Shown one piece after another: positions 1 through 9,375 of a stretch of 44,956 nt of DNA (positions within the stretch are counted from its first letter, which is position 1; every line of letters begins with the position of its first letter). The DNA is taken from contig NZ_JACIJG010000026.1 in assembly GCF_014199265.1 (NCBI RefSeq), positions 1 to 44,956 of the forward strand. Reading direction: 5' to 3'. The stretch comes from Brucella daejeonensis. GTDB taxonomy: Bacteria; Pseudomonadota; Alphaproteobacteria; Rhizobiales; Rhizobiaceae. The translations under genes and the position numbers were made by a program. The notes beneath the pieces are model-generated. The model was not told the DNA's origin. It did not search any database and saw only the letters and a list, made by a program, of their open reading frames with translations.

Positions 1-14
1 TCACGCGGGTCAGC

Positions 15-38
15 GCCATCATCTGCCCAGATGATGGC
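15..38. repeat. Perfect 11-bp inverted repeat just past the ABC-3C operon
   Basis: The arms GCCATCATCTG (15-25) and CAGATGATGGC (28-38) are perfect complements around a 2-nt centre. The repeat lies directly downstream of the minus-strand ATPase gene. There is no T-run on either strand, so it is not a standard intrinsic terminator. It could be a hairpin at the 3' end of the operon, an operator, or an element end connected with the truncation of the ATPase. Confidence 0.6.
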
Positions 39-49
39 TCAGAAGCCGA

Positions 50-910
50 TCATGCATTAAGATTGAAACCGGACCACATCATAGGGGCAGGCCAGGGTTG
101 ATCGATAGCGCTCTCCCCGATCCTTGCCAGGAAAGCGAAAACACTATCGTCCACAGCCTGATAGTCCTGTCGGATCAGTCCGACCTTCTTTCCTTCGTTC
201 AGAATCCTCGTCAATCGCGACCGGCTGACATCAACTGCCTGCACGTGCTTGGCCTGCTGAGCCTCTAGAAGCCGCAACTTCTTTTGGAGTTCGTCCAACT
301 CCGCGAAAAGCCGGAAATGATCTTCATCGACGGCACCGAGAAAATACGGGAGGGTGTCTTTCATCGCTTGAGGCAGGAACTGCTCATTCATCCTATGGAA
401 GAGCTGGTCCTGGCTGGCGATGGTGTTCTGCTTCTGGAAGCAAAGGAAAAGCGCGTGTCCGATATCTGCTTCCAATGGCGGTCGGGTGCCTGAAGTTGGT
501 CGGTGCTCATTCTCCTGAATCCCCGCAAATCGCGTCACGAACTCCTTGAGGCTCTCCTCGGTGGTGTTTTTCGTTATCTCATCGAGGGAGGGATAGGCGA
601 GGTTTCGACCGCGGCAGATAAACACCTTGGAACCCGTGCCTGAGCCCGGACCTGGGTTGTCACGGACGATGAATACCTCGTCCTCGCCCTTGGCAATGTG
701 CAGACCGAACCATGACACCTTCTTGCGGATTGTTCCTTCGGCGACATTGTAGCTACCGCGACCAAGGCAGTAGTCGACGATATCAATGATTGCCGATTTG
801 CCGGTCTTGGATTTGCCTGTGATAATATTCAGACCGGTTTCACGAAACGGAACGATCTGCTGTTCGCCGACGTGGCTATAGATGACAATTGCCTTGATAA
901 TGAAACTCAT
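50..910 (-). CDS. ABC-3C system ATPase (DUF3732-type), N-terminal part, truncated
   Basis: This is the ATPase subunit of an ABC three-component (ABC-3C) conflict system. Residues 1-50 carry the SMC/Rad50-like start: a beta strand, then TGLNIITGKSKTGKSAIIDI, with the Walker A lysine in GKSKTGKS, followed by VDYCLGRG. A helical, coiled-coil-prone stretch (ELDELQKKLRLLEAQQAKH) follows at about residues 205-225. The frame closes at residue 286, before any visible ABC signature or Walker B. Proteins of this family are usually about twice this length, so the product is probably inactive or continues outside the window after a break. Its ATG overlaps the middle-component stop as ATGA, showing translational coupling. 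The family is recognised from the fold and from its neighbours. Confidence 0.75.
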   Translation of the reverse strand: MSFIIKAIVIYSHVGEQQIVPFRETGLNIITGKSKTGKSAIIDIVDYCLGRGSYNVAEGTIRKKVSWFGLHIAKGEDEVFIVRDNPGPGSGTGSKVFICRGRNLAYPSLDEITKNTTEESLKEFVTRFAGIQENEHRPTSGTRPPLEADIGHALFLCFQKQNTIASQDQLFHRMNEQFLPQAMKDTLPYFLGAVDEDHFRLFAELDELQKKLRLLEAQQAKHVQAVDVSRSRLTRILNEGKKVGLIRQDYQAVDDSVFAFLARIGESAIDQPWPAPMMWSGFNLNA

Positions 911-1422
911 GGACGTACTCCCAACGCCGCTGCGATGGAGGTTTCAGATCCGGATTTTGCAAGCCATCTACCCATGAACTTTGATCTATCTATGATTTCT
1001 TTAGTTTCTGCAGTAGTGTCGTCCAAGAACGACTTTGGAAAAGTTGCACGGCGTTCGCCGGGCCGAAGGTTTCCCTCATCGTCGACAGTAATCGTCTTTG
1101 TCGCGAACCCGAAGAGCACGCTCTCTTTCAAATAGGGCGTCAGGTTCTGCGCTCTCGACGCGAATCCGATGAGCAGATCCTCGTTATCCTGAATCCACGC
1201 ATATAGTGATGTGACCGTCGAATAAGGCAGTCGCTCCCGGCTGCTTCGATGCAAGGCGGTCGATAGCGCGATAATCAGCAGGAAAAGCGACACTCCATCA
1301 CGGCCATCCTTGGTGAAGTCGCGCAAAAATTCGTGCGAAAGCGCACAGAGAAACGAGGGGCCAAAGAGGTTTGCTTCCTCAGGAGGGCGTTGAGCCCAGG
1401 TATCAAGCCGAGGCATCATCAA
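907..1422 (-). CDS. ABC-3C system middle component
   Basis: A 171-residue helical protein that matches the small middle components of ABC-3C systems in size, gene position and sequence style: N-terminal PEEANLFGPSFLCALSHEFL, then a conserved hydrophobic helix GVSLFLLIIALSTALH, and a C-terminal GRWLAKSG. In this family the middle component links the ABC ATPase to the effector. The gene starts inside the end of the effector gene (about 20 nt overlap) and ends in an ATGA overlap with the ATPase gene, so all three are translationally coupled. There is no catalytic motif. The assignment rests mainly on the effector - middle component - ATPase order. Confidence 0.72.
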   Translation of the reverse strand: MMMPRLDTWAQRPPEEANLFGPSFLCALSHEFLRDFTKDGRDGVSLFLLIIALSTALHRSSRERLPYSTVTSLYAWIQDNEDLLIGFASRAQNLTPYLKESVLFGFATKTITVDDEGNLRPGERRATFPKSFLDDTTAETKEIIDRSKFMGRWLAKSGSETSIAAALGVRP

Positions 1423-2623
1423 CTCCGACCGAAAGATGATCTATGTAATTCGGATGCCATCCGACCTTCACCCGGTCAGCTAATCCATGGAATGATCCCG
1501 CCGTGATCCACGTCTCGATCACATTGCGGAATTCGATCTGCTGCTGGCTTGCCCAGTGAAATACTTTTCGCCCCATTGCGTTCTTCGAAGCATCATCGGC
1601 CGAGTGGGCCTCGCCACACTCTTCCTCGAATTTGCGCTCCCAGGAATCCTGGAGCTTTGCCTCATATCGTGCGACGTCGCCGTCAAGGAGCAGGTTTTCT
1701 CTCGCCCATTTTGATCGCTGCGTGTTCGACCGATAGAAGTCCTGAATTCCGCGCTTTATCGCTGTCTCCGACAGCTGGATTAGACGCATCTGCTTGACGT
1801 AGGTCTCGTCTTCATCCTCAATCGAATAGGGCCGCTCGCCGAACTCGCTGGGATCGCTCACAGGAAGGCCAACCGGTCCGTAAAATGAGGCGAACTCCTG
1901 TGCCTTGATTGCTATGTGCTGGACCGGAATATCGGATGTCTCGGAGCCAACGAGGCGTTTCGCAACTGCGCCAAGCCACCAGCCTTCGAGCGATTGCGCG
2001 ACCTTGTCGGCGGAACTGGCCGACAGGATGCGAAGCTCGCCTTCGACTTCGTCGAGAACATTGTGCAGATCTGGCGCGCCATCCACCACGGTAATTGTGG
2101 CGAGCAACACATCGGCTTCCTCATCGGTTAAGGCTAGAAAGTCGTTACGGCCCGCCTCCGATGTTTTGTTGGTTGATGTGCGCGCGGCCGTTGCCAGTCG
2201 CTCTCTTGCCATCTGACGTTCCGCAGGTCCGCAGCCGGCGCGTAGCATGGCGAGGCCCCCATCATCAGGCGCTGTCGCGGTCGTAATGAGAAACCGCCGC
2301 GTATCGGCATTCGAAAAGGAGCCTGCCTTTAGTTGTGAAATCCAGATGCGAAGGGTTTTCCAGACATCGACACTGTTATCCGTGACGTCCTTCGGACCGA
2401 TATGATGCTTGGCTTGGACGACGCAATGCGCGAGATCTTCTTCATGGAAAGCTATATCGTCGAACTTTTCGATCGAGATATGGCAATTAGGTTTAATCCT
2501 CATCTCACGGATCGCAAGCAGTAGAGCGAGCCGACATTGAAAAAGATAGCCGGCTAGCGATCCTGACGCATCATATTGATTGGATTTCTGCAAACGACGC
2601 CCCCACGAAGTTGATGGAGCCAA
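1403..2623 (-). CDS. ABC-3C effector with Cap4/Mrr-like nuclease N-terminus
   Basis: A 406-residue first gene of the operon. Residues about 18-75 have the layout of restriction-endonuclease-fold domains found in Cap4-type effectors: a helix (SLAGYLFQCRLALLLAIRE), then SIEKFDDIAFH with acidic residues, then VVQAKHH, the expected QxK element. The remaining roughly 300 residues resemble the ABC-3C C-terminal domain that couples effectors to the middle component. Inferred role: a DNA-targeting effector unleashed by the ATPase during phage or plasmid invasion. It lies upstream of and overlaps the middle component. The family assignment is by motif and context. The nuclease fold is likely but not proven, and the first beta-strand acidic residue is not certain. 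Confidence 0.72.
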   Translation of the reverse strand: MAPSTSWGRRLQKSNQYDASGSLAGYLFQCRLALLLAIREMRIKPNCHISIEKFDDIAFHEEDLAHCVVQAKHHIGPKDVTDNSVDVWKTLRIWISQLKAGSFSNADTRRFLITTATAPDDGGLAMLRAGCGPAERQMARERLATAARTSTNKTSEAGRNDFLALTDEEADVLLATITVVDGAPDLHNVLDEVEGELRILSASSADKVAQSLEGWWLGAVAKRLVGSETSDIPVQHIAIKAQEFASFYGPVGLPVSDPSEFGERPYSIEDEDETYVKQMRLIQLSETAIKRGIQDFYRSNTQRSKWARENLLLDGDVARYEAKLQDSWERKFEEECGEAHSADDASKNAMGRKVFHWASQQQIEFRNVIETWITAGSFHGLADRVKVGWHPNYIDHLSVGVDDASA

Positions 2624-3028
2624 GATAAACCAACCTAACGAGGAAATTCTACTAATAAATTGTGGGTTTCCACGGTTGCTGATGCATTTTCTGCACCTCT
2701 CACATTAGGTGCCAGTTGCCCATATCGCACTTAGCCGAAAACAGCAGCGAAGAATCTTGACTGGCAATCAGATTAGCGATGCATGATAGATAGACTTACG
2801 CGCCGTTTTCGTCACTTTGATGAGTGTTTGCCAACATCGGTTTCCCAACACGTCGAATTTCTTCCTCATCGAACCTTCTTTCAATGAATGGCTCTGAAAC
2901 TGTTTAGCGCCCCTATCACTTAGCATAGGATGTTTTCTCCGTTTAGAAGATAGTTCCCCATAGCCAATAGTGCGAAAATTATCTCTCTATTTTGTTTCTC
3001 AAAACAAAATCGATAGGAGGACTGAAAC
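2624..3028. other. Intergenic: divergent promoter region with a 9-bp inverted repeat
   Basis: About 400 bp between the ABC-3C operon (minus) and a lipoprotein hydrolase (plus). No convincing gene was found on either strand. A perfect inverted repeat ATTTTGTTT (2989-2997) - CTCA - AAACAAAAT (3002-3010) sits just 5' of the Shine-Dalgarno AGGAGG (3015-3020) of the plus-strand gene. It may be an operator or a 5'-UTR hairpin. Confidence 0.55.
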
Positions 3029-4156
3029 GTGGTCTTGTCGCAGCCGCTCGCGGCTCGCCATAACAAACGAAGTAGCATACCAATATTGGCATTGGTAATG
3101 GCCTTCCTGTTATTCGGGCTTGCTGCGTGTAGCTCCAAGCTAGAGGGAAGCGCTGCGAGTTTGTCGTTTTCTCGAACTGACTGCAAACGCGTGACAGTTT
3201 ATGTTTCTACTGTCAGGGCCCCAGCAGATGATTCCGGGACAACGTTTACGAGTGGCTACTCACCACACCTGAGATTTGTAAAGCATGTAATATCAATCCC
3301 ACCTACTCACAAAGCTAACTTGGTTGAGTGGCCCAGTACGCCACCAAATCCGGCCAAGGAATTTGTTACACTGACATCCCGGAGCCTCACTGCAGACGAG
3401 TTTTATTCGGCTATATTTTCTGCCAATCGTATCCCTTCTGTCCGACTATTTGTACATGGATACAATAACACTTATCAGGAATCGGTCTATCGGCTCGCGC
3501 AACTTGCAGCAGATTCCCACGATGGCCAGACCGCAGTGTTATTTGCCTGGCCGTCCCAGGGTAACGCGCTAAGCTACAGCACGGACAGGCGCGCTGCGCT
3601 AGCTTCAACCGCCGGTCTTGCCGAGACAATTGAGATCCTTGTCCAGGGAGGAAAGATCAAGGTCGGCCTCCTTGCACATAGCATGGGAGCGTGGCTTGCG
3701 ATGGAAACCCTATCCGGATTGAGCCGAACCTCTCGACGTCAGGTGGCTAGGCGTTTGGACAATATAGTATTAGCCGCCCCAGATATCGATACTAATGATA
3801 TGATCCATCAACTAAATGCGATCGGGCGACTTGCGCACCCACTGAATCTGCTGGTATCTGGTGACGATGAAGCGCTGGCGGTGTCCCGGATTATTACCGG
3901 TGGTCAACGAGTAGGGGCGGACGACGTTTATAATCCATGGGTCAAGACGGCCGCTATGCAATATGGGGCGCGGGTTATCGATATTTCGGAACTCAGCGCT
4001 TCTGACAGTTTTCGGCATTCTCGGTTCACCGCGATGGTGTCACTCTATTCGAAGTTTCACAGTCAAATAGACGATCAATCTGCCGCGAAATATGCTGGAC
4101 CGGGTACTTATGTTTTTCATGTTGCGACGGCTCAGTTGGAGCCCACTGATCAATGA
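3029..4156 (+). CDS. Alpha/beta-hydrolase lipoprotein (DUF900-type)
   Basis: A 375-residue protein starting at GTG 3029, chosen because AGGAGG lies 8 nt upstream and the lipobox follows. Residues 15-36 form a lipoprotein signal ending LFGLAAC, so Cys-34 or so would be lipidated and the protein anchored in the cell envelope. The rest is the DUF900 alpha/beta hydrolase family: RLFVHGYNNTYQES carries the oxyanion-side HGYN motif, FAWPSQGN is the family hallmark, and LLAHSMGAWLAMETL holds the nucleophile serine (H-S-M-G). The acid is probably in VLAAPDID, and the histidine in the C-terminal DSFRHSRF segment. Substrate unknown (lipid or ester likely). It is monocistronic: the next gene is convergent. 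Confidence 0.85.
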   Translation: MVLSQPLAARHNKRSSIPILALVMAFLLFGLAACSSKLEGSAASLSFSRTDCKRVTVYVSTVRAPADDSGTTFTSGYSPHLRFVKHVISIPPTHKANLVEWPSTPPNPAKEFVTLTSRSLTADEFYSAIFSANRIPSVRLFVHGYNNTYQESVYRLAQLAADSHDGQTAVLFAWPSQGNALSYSTDRRAALASTAGLAETIEILVQGGKIKVGLLAHSMGAWLAMETLSGLSRTSRRQVARRLDNIVLAAPDIDTNDMIHQLNAIGRLAHPLNLLVSGDDEALAVSRIITGGQRVGADDVYNPWVKTAAMQYGARVIDISELSASDSFRHSRFTAMVSLYSKFHSQIDDQSAAKYAGPGTYVFHVATAQLEPTDQ

Positions 4157-4280
4157 GTACATGTTGCGTCCACCATGGGTGTGAAGTTCCTTAACTATTG
4201 TACATCACAATTTACGTTGACATTCGAGCATTACTTCGCCATCAAACCGGGCGCAAACTCGAAACCAATCTAGATAATTA

Positions 4281-6599
4281 TCACAAGCCAGTTGGCAAAT
4301 TTATAATGAACTTCGCTCCTTTCGGCTGGTTGGGTTCTGCCGTTAATCGTCCACCATGCCCTTCGACTATGGAACGGCAAATGGCAAGTCCCATGCCCAT
4401 TCCGTTAATCTTCGCGGATACAAATGGTTCAAAGATGTTTTCAAACTCGGTGAGACCAATACCAAGATCGCTGATTTCGATGCGAACTCCTGCGTTTGTC
4501 GGTACCGCGTTTATTCTGAGGACCCTCCCATATTGAGAGCCTTCCATGGCTTCTATCGCGTTACGCATTAAATTCATTAGCACTTGGAGTATTTGTGTTC
4601 GATCTACCATCAACTGTGGCAAGCCAAACTCTCCTTCGACGAGTATTTCAACTCGGTGTCGTAATGCATCTCCAGCCAGCAGGGCTCGCGCTTCAGATAT
4701 TATGTTTCCAATATCGGTGAGAATGCGCTCATCTGCTGAGTGTTTAAATAATGCTTTGATTCGATTAACTATATCACTGGCGGTGTTAGCATCTCGTATG
4801 AGGCGTTCAGCCGTTTGTTTTGCCCGCTCTAGATTCACCGGTGTTGCTGACAACCAACGATGACATGCATATGAATTTGCTACGACAGCAGCGAGTGGCT
4901 GATTAACCTCATGCGCAATTGACGCCGATAGCTCGGCGAGACTTGCTGTTTGGCTAGCGCGAAAAAGCCTTTCCTGAGCCAAGCGCAGGGCTTCCTGAGC
5001 TCGCACTTCGCTATCGATGTCAATGCATATAACGTTCCATTGTACTATTTCACTAGCAGTATTATGCATTGGCACTGCGCGAGTTTCGACCCAACGGTAT
5101 TCGCCGTCGAAGCGCTGCAAACGGTGCTTATGCGCGTAGGGTTCGCCTGACGAAAGGCATTGCGAATATCTCTTCTTAACTACTGCTAAGTCATCAGGAT
5201 GAACACTTGTATCAAGCGTGGCCGCAAGCCGTGATTTTCCTGAACTATCCAACTCCTCGAGCTCATATCCAAGAAATTCCCGAAGCTGTTGACTCCGGTA
5301 AACTGGCTCACCATTCGGCGCAGCACAGTCAACCATTGCCGGTAACGTCTCAACCAAGCGCGAAAGGAAACGTTCTTTTTCTCGCAATTCATTTTGAGAA
5401 ACTTCTTGGTCATGAATGTCAATGTTGGCGCCATACCAACGGATTATATTGCCCTCCTCATCGCGAAGCGGGTTAGCATAACCCTGCGTCCATCGATATT
5501 CACCATCCCAGCGGCGATTTCGAAACTTGTGTTCAAATTTTTCGCCGGTTTCGACCGAATTGGTTATCTTGTCCAAGTAAAGCAGTCTGTCATTCGGGTG
5601 TACGCTGCTTTTCAACGTCTCAGCGAGTCCTGGCTCGTCACCGTTTTTTCTCGGGTGAAGCCCCATATAGTCCTTCATCGTCTTATTGATATATGCGGCG
5701 TGGCCTTCTGCCGAAACAGACCAGAGTTGGACAGGTACCGTATCTACTAGTTGTTCAAGTTCCCTCTCACGTTTGCGCAGTTCCAACTCTGCATGCTTAC
5801 GTTCAGTTAAATCGAGGATATAGGCTACACCTTGTCTACGCTGACCTTCGAAACAAGCAGCACCAATCAGTACGGGTACTCGACCCCCGTCCTTCCTGAA
5901 AAACTCTTTCTCCCTTGGTTGCATTAGACCTGTATTGGCAAGTTCCTGAGCTTCTTGAAGTGCGTGCGCCTCCTGCCACTCCGGAGGAGTTAAATCTAGC
6001 CAGCTGAATCCTTTTTCAAATTCGTCACGACTATACTGGACCATGTTAAGAAAGGCGTCGTTCGCATCCAAAAGTTGTCCATTTAGATCCCAAGTGACAA
6101 TTCCGATAATGTTGGAATCGACCAGCCGACGAAGCTGACTTTCGCTGCGTCTTAGCGCTTCTTCCATTATCACTTGATCATGTATGTCATGACATAAACC
6201 GTACCATTGGATTATACGTCCGTCCCGATCACGCATGGGCTCGGCCCGACTAGACATCCAATGAAAAGCCCCGTCCGCCCGGCGTATGCGATAACGCATC
6301 GCGAATACCTCGCCAGTAGCGATACACCGGCGAAGCGTCGAACCGAATTCCTTGGCGTCATCTTCGTGTATACAGTCAATGAGCACGTCCAACTTTGAGC
6401 GGCCAGGGCTTTCTAGGTCATCAGCGCTGAAACCAATGAAATCGACCATACGCTTATTAAAAAAACTAGGTTCGCCTTCATCCGTTAAACGCCACAAATG
6501 ACTTGGAACCATATCTACTAATAATGAAAGTTCTTCCTCACGCGACCAAAGTGCCCCGTTATCCACGGCGTCATTTTCTAAAGAGGTCCGATCTGCCAT
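4281..6599 (-). CDS. Cytosolic four-PAS sensor histidine kinase (orphan)
   Basis: About 772 residues with no membrane segment. There are four PAS/PAC units, marked by PAC ends such as QWYGLCHDIHDQV, YILDLTERK, RWYGANIDIHDQ and QWNVICIDID. These are followed by a HisKA domain with the H-box SIAHEVNQPLAAVVANS and an HATPase domain with the N-box LMNLMRNAIEAME, DLGIGL and GMGMGLAICRSIVEGHGG. A TTG two codons earlier is open, but the ATG at 6599 has AGGAG 7 nt upstream and is preferred. No response regulator is adjacent, so it is an orphan. Its kinase core and several PAS units closely resemble the kinase at 19924-23430, suggesting duplication and possible cross-talk with that operon's regulators. 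The signal could be a haem, flavin or small-molecule ligand but cannot be read from the sequence. Confidence 0.93.
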   Translation of the reverse strand: MADRTSLENDAVDNGALWSREEELSLLVDMVPSHLWRLTDEGEPSFFNKRMVDFIGFSADDLESPGRSKLDVLIDCIHEDDAKEFGSTLRRCIATGEVFAMRYRIRRADGAFHWMSSRAEPMRDRDGRIIQWYGLCHDIHDQVIMEEALRRSESQLRRLVDSNIIGIVTWDLNGQLLDANDAFLNMVQYSRDEFEKGFSWLDLTPPEWQEAHALQEAQELANTGLMQPREKEFFRKDGGRVPVLIGAACFEGQRRQGVAYILDLTERKHAELELRKRERELEQLVDTVPVQLWSVSAEGHAAYINKTMKDYMGLHPRKNGDEPGLAETLKSSVHPNDRLLYLDKITNSVETGEKFEHKFRNRRWDGEYRWTQGYANPLRDEEGNIIRWYGANIDIHDQEVSQNELREKERFLSRLVETLPAMVDCAAPNGEPVYRSQQLREFLGYELEELDSSGKSRLAATLDTSVHPDDLAVVKKRYSQCLSSGEPYAHKHRLQRFDGEYRWVETRAVPMHNTASEIVQWNVICIDIDSEVRAQEALRLAQERLFRASQTASLAELSASIAHEVNQPLAAVVANSYACHRWLSATPVNLERAKQTAERLIRDANTASDIVNRIKALFKHSADERILTDIGNIISEARALLAGDALRHRVEILVEGEFGLPQLMVDRTQILQVLMNLMRNAIEAMEGSQYGRVLRINAVPTNAGVRIEISDLGIGLTEFENIFEPFVSAKINGMGMGLAICRSIVEGHGGRLTAEPNQPKGAKFIINLPTGL

Positions 6600-6784
6600 C
6601 GCCAATCTCCTGCCAATCTGTTAGATGCAGAAAACTCCCTTTGGCTATCATACCATATTTGAAATAAATCTGCCTTGTCCTCATCAAGCGCAGCGCAAAC
6701 GTCTAGGAATAACAAAGGCCCATCACGAATACTATGCCTCGTGATGGGCAAATTATCGTAGATAGTAACTTGTCGAATCGTCGT

Positions 6785-7753
6785 TTATCGACTGATAAAT
6801 CTCAGTAAATCTTCATTTATAGTATCGGCGTGGGTGGTTGCCATGCCATGCGGAAAGCCTTTGTAGATTTTAAGTTCAGCATTCCTAAGCAGCTTCGCGG
6901 AGAGCAATGCCGAATTGGCATACGGAACCACTTGGTCGTCATCACCATGTAGCACCAGCGTGGGAACGGTTATAGCCTTCAGATCCTCGGTAAAATCTGT
7001 TTCCGAAAACGCTTTGATGCCTAGGTAATGCGCATTTGCCGCCCCCGTCATACCTTGCCGCCACCAGTTCTGGATCAAGGCTTCCGAGGGCACGGCGTTC
7101 TGTCGATTGAAGCCATAGAATGGTCCGCTCGCGACATCCTTATAAAACTGTGATCGATTAGCCGCCAAGGCGGTTCGGAATCCGTCAAACACTTCAATGG
7201 GTAATCCATCCGGATTCGATGATGTTTTTACCATAATCGGTGGGACGGCACCGATCAGTACTAGTTTGGAAACGCGTCCGTCGCCATATTTGGCTGTATA
7301 GCGGGTTGCTTCTCCACCGCCGGTAGAGTGTCCTACATGGATAGCATTTTGAAGATCAAGATGCGTGATGACCGCTGCGACGTCGGCCGCATAGTGGTCC
7401 ATGTCATGCCCATCACTGACTTGGCTCGAGCGACCATGACCTCTGCGATCATGCGCTATTACGCGATATCCCTTCGCCAGGAAGAAGAGCATCTGGTTGT
7501 CCCAATCATCTCCGCTCAATGGCCATCCGTGATGGAAGACAATCGGTTGGGCGTCCTTTGGACCCCAGTCCTTGTAAAAAATCGCCACGCCGTCTTTTGT
7601 GACGACATATCCATGTCGGTCACTGAATTCCGTTCCGGAAGATTTCTCAGCTGAATTTGCGGGAGCTGGACCAAATGTGGCGCCGGCAGCTGCAAGACCA
7701 AGGGTACCGGACATGACTGCACGGCGGGTGGCCGTGATTGATAGCTGTTCCAT
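6785..7753 (-). CDS. Alpha/beta hydrolase, cofactor-free haloperoxidase/esterase type, exported
   Basis: A 322-residue protein. The N-terminus [21 protein letters not shown] has a twin arginine plus hydrophobic core and an Ala-rich cleavage region, suggesting Tat export. The catalytic domain is the non-haem chloroperoxidase-like branch: [11 protein letters not shown] (oxyanion region), [10 protein letters not shown], nucleophile Ser in GHSTGGGE, acid Asp in [10 protein letters not shown] and His in [12 protein letters not shown]. Members act as esterases or perhydrolases. The ATG at 7753 has AGGAG 7 nt upstream. It is transcribed alone, and the region toward 8246 is a divergent promoter region. 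The substrate is not predictable. Confidence 0.9.
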   Translation of the reverse strand: MEQLSITATRRAVMSGTLGLAAAGATFGPAPANSAEKSSGTEFSDRHGYVVTKDGVAIFYKDWGPKDAQPIVFHHGWPLSGDDWDNQMLFFLAKGYRVIAHDRRGHGRSSQVSDGHDMDHYAADVAAVITHLDLQNAIHVGHSTGGGEATRYTAKYGDGRVSKLVLIGAVPPIMVKTSSNPDGLPIEVFDGFRTALAANRSQFYKDVASGPFYGFNRQNAVPSEALIQNWWRQGMTGAANAHYLGIKAFSETDFTEDLKAITVPTLVLHGDDDQVVPYANSALLSAKLLRNAELKIYKGFPHGMATTHADTINEDLLRFISR

Positions 7754-8245
7754 ATTATACTCCTATGAGCAGTCGAGACTGCATTTTCTGAATTTCATGA
7801 GCTGATCGGCTCACATGGGAACGCTAACAAAGTTGGCAGACGAAATGACCTATCCCCGGGCTCAGTTCCGCTCCATCTTTGGGAGCAATGTATCTGTCGC
7901 ATTGTTGAATGCGCAAAACCGCTTCCGCCCTGGCGACGAGCGGAGGTCTCCGATATGAAGTTGTGCCCAAGCAGACGGCGAAAGCTGAAGGACGAAGATT
8001 TCACCGGCCTTCGATCTAGTGATCAAATTGCTGCAATCATCGAACCCGCCGGGAGCGAGGCTTCATCGCAGGTGCAGCATGGTACATGCTTACCGATTAC
8101 GAACATAGCTCAGGGAATAGAAATGTATCTACCATCGCATGAAACAATCAAAGCCTGGGGTGAATAGCGTCATGGGACAATGCAGTTCATGTTCTTCTGA
8201 CGGCCTCAACAAAGGACGGTGAAGAATAACCCGGAAGGAAAGAAC
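7754..8245. other. Intergenic region, no supported gene
   Basis: About 490 bp between the divergently transcribed hydrolase (minus) and the SPW-repeat gene (plus). Short open frames exist on both strands but lack good ribosome sites and any recognisable protein. It presumably holds the two promoters. Confidence 0.5.
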
Positions 8246-8614
8246 ATGACAAATCATGTACCAAACAGAGGACTCGAATGGGCGAGTCTGACACTGGGTC
8301 TGGCCCTGGCTTATTGTATGTTTCCGTATATTGATCGACCGTTGGTTGCGTGGAATGCAGGCTTTGTGGGTACGATCATTATTTGTTGTTCGATTATGGC
8401 AATCTGCCATTATCGTAGCTGGACCGAATGGGTCAATCTTGTACTTGGCTGCTGGACAGTGATTTCACCTTATGCACTCGGTTTCGAGGCACTCCCCTCG
8501 GCTACTTTGGTTCATATAGCGCTCGGTATCTGCATCGCCGCGAATGCTGCTATTCAATTGATTTGCGAGCCAGGAACAAAGACCTCGGAGCAGCCACAAA
8601 ACGAACCCTTTTGA
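8246..8614 (+). CDS. SPW-repeat small membrane protein
   Basis: A 122-residue integral membrane protein with about four hydrophobic segments: ASLTLGLALAYCMFPYI, FVGTIIICCSIMAICHY, WVNLVLGCWTVISPYALGF and ALGICIAANAAIQLI. The stretch TEWVNLVLGCWTVISPYALGF is the SPW repeat (W-x-x-x-x-G-x-W-x-x-x-S-P) of a poorly characterised membrane family. The first half carries a degenerate second copy. The ATG at 8246 follows GGAAGG at a proper distance, and a longer in-frame extension upstream lacks one. Function unknown; family members often sit beside stress genes, as here. Confidence 0.8.
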   Translation: MTNHVPNRGLEWASLTLGLALAYCMFPYIDRPLVAWNAGFVGTIIICCSIMAICHYRSWTEWVNLVLGCWTVISPYALGFEALPSATLVHIALGICIAANAAIQLICEPGTKTSEQPQNEPF

Positions 8615-8723
8615 AGAAAGGAAACCGGAAGGCAGCCAGGAGCTTGATTCAGTTCCAACATGACCGGATTGGGAGATTTTGTTGGATGCGCTGTGCGTTG
8701 CGTGTGGTCCTGCTGTAACGTTA

Positions 8724-9359
8724 TTACCGCGATCGCACGCCATTGAGAAACAAAGTTACGGCGGAGGCCACCGTGGCCCGTGCCTCGCTTTCGGTAGGTG
8801 GAGTGCGCAATCCTAGCACAACCTGTAAATGAAGATTATCCCGGATCATTCCGACGAAATGACCGGCAACAAGCAAAGGATCGCCTATCTGAATTTCTTT
8901 GCGATCGGCTGCAGCCTGGAGAACTTTGGCGAGATGAGCCGTGGTACGACCCGGGCCCTTCTCATAGAACACGCGCGCAAGATCGGGAAATCGCCCGGCT
9001 TCCGTAATGATGATGCGATAAATGCCCAGGACTGAAGGGCTCATGTAAACCTCCAGTAGATGGTTACCAAAAGTCGTCAGCGTATCGGGTAAGTCACTTT
9101 GGGTAGTGTAGTCCAGAGAGAGTGCAGAGATCGCGCGATCCGCATTATCGGCAACCAGAGCCAGGAACAATCCCTCCTTGCTGCCAAACTCACTATAGAT
9201 CGTTCGCTTCGAGCCACCGGTACGCTCTATGATCGCATCGATGCTGGTGGTTGCGTAGCCCTGCTCGAAGAAAAGCTCCGCTGCAGCACGAAGAATAGTT
9301 TTCCGTCGAAGTTTTGTCCGTTCGCTTTTCGTATCGGTCACTTTATCGGCCTTCTTCAA
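8724..9359 (-). CDS. TetR/AcrR-family repressor of the adjacent efflux operon
   Basis: A 211-residue regulator. The N-terminal helix-turn-helix is clear: LRAAAELFFEQGYATTSIDAI then ERTGGSKRTIYSEFGSKEGLF at about residues 24-67. The C-terminal ligand domain resembles the AefR-like TetR C-domain. It is divergent from the HlyD/MFS pair, with two tandem 16-bp inverted repeats between them, so local repression of efflux is likely. The start codon is TTG at 9359. A GTG six codons in (9341) with GAAGG upstream is an alternative and would keep the whole DNA-binding domain. Confidence 0.9.
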   Translation of the reverse strand: MKKADKVTDTKSERTKLRRKTILRAAAELFFEQGYATTSIDAIIERTGGSKRTIYSEFGSKEGLFLALVADNADRAISALSLDYTTQSDLPDTLTTFGNHLLEVYMSPSVLGIYRIIITEAGRFPDLARVFYEKGPGRTTAHLAKVLQAAADRKEIQIGDPLLVAGHFVGMIRDNLHLQVVLGLRTPPTESEARATVASAVTLFLNGVRSR

Positions 9360-9375
9360 TAACTTCCGCTTGACC

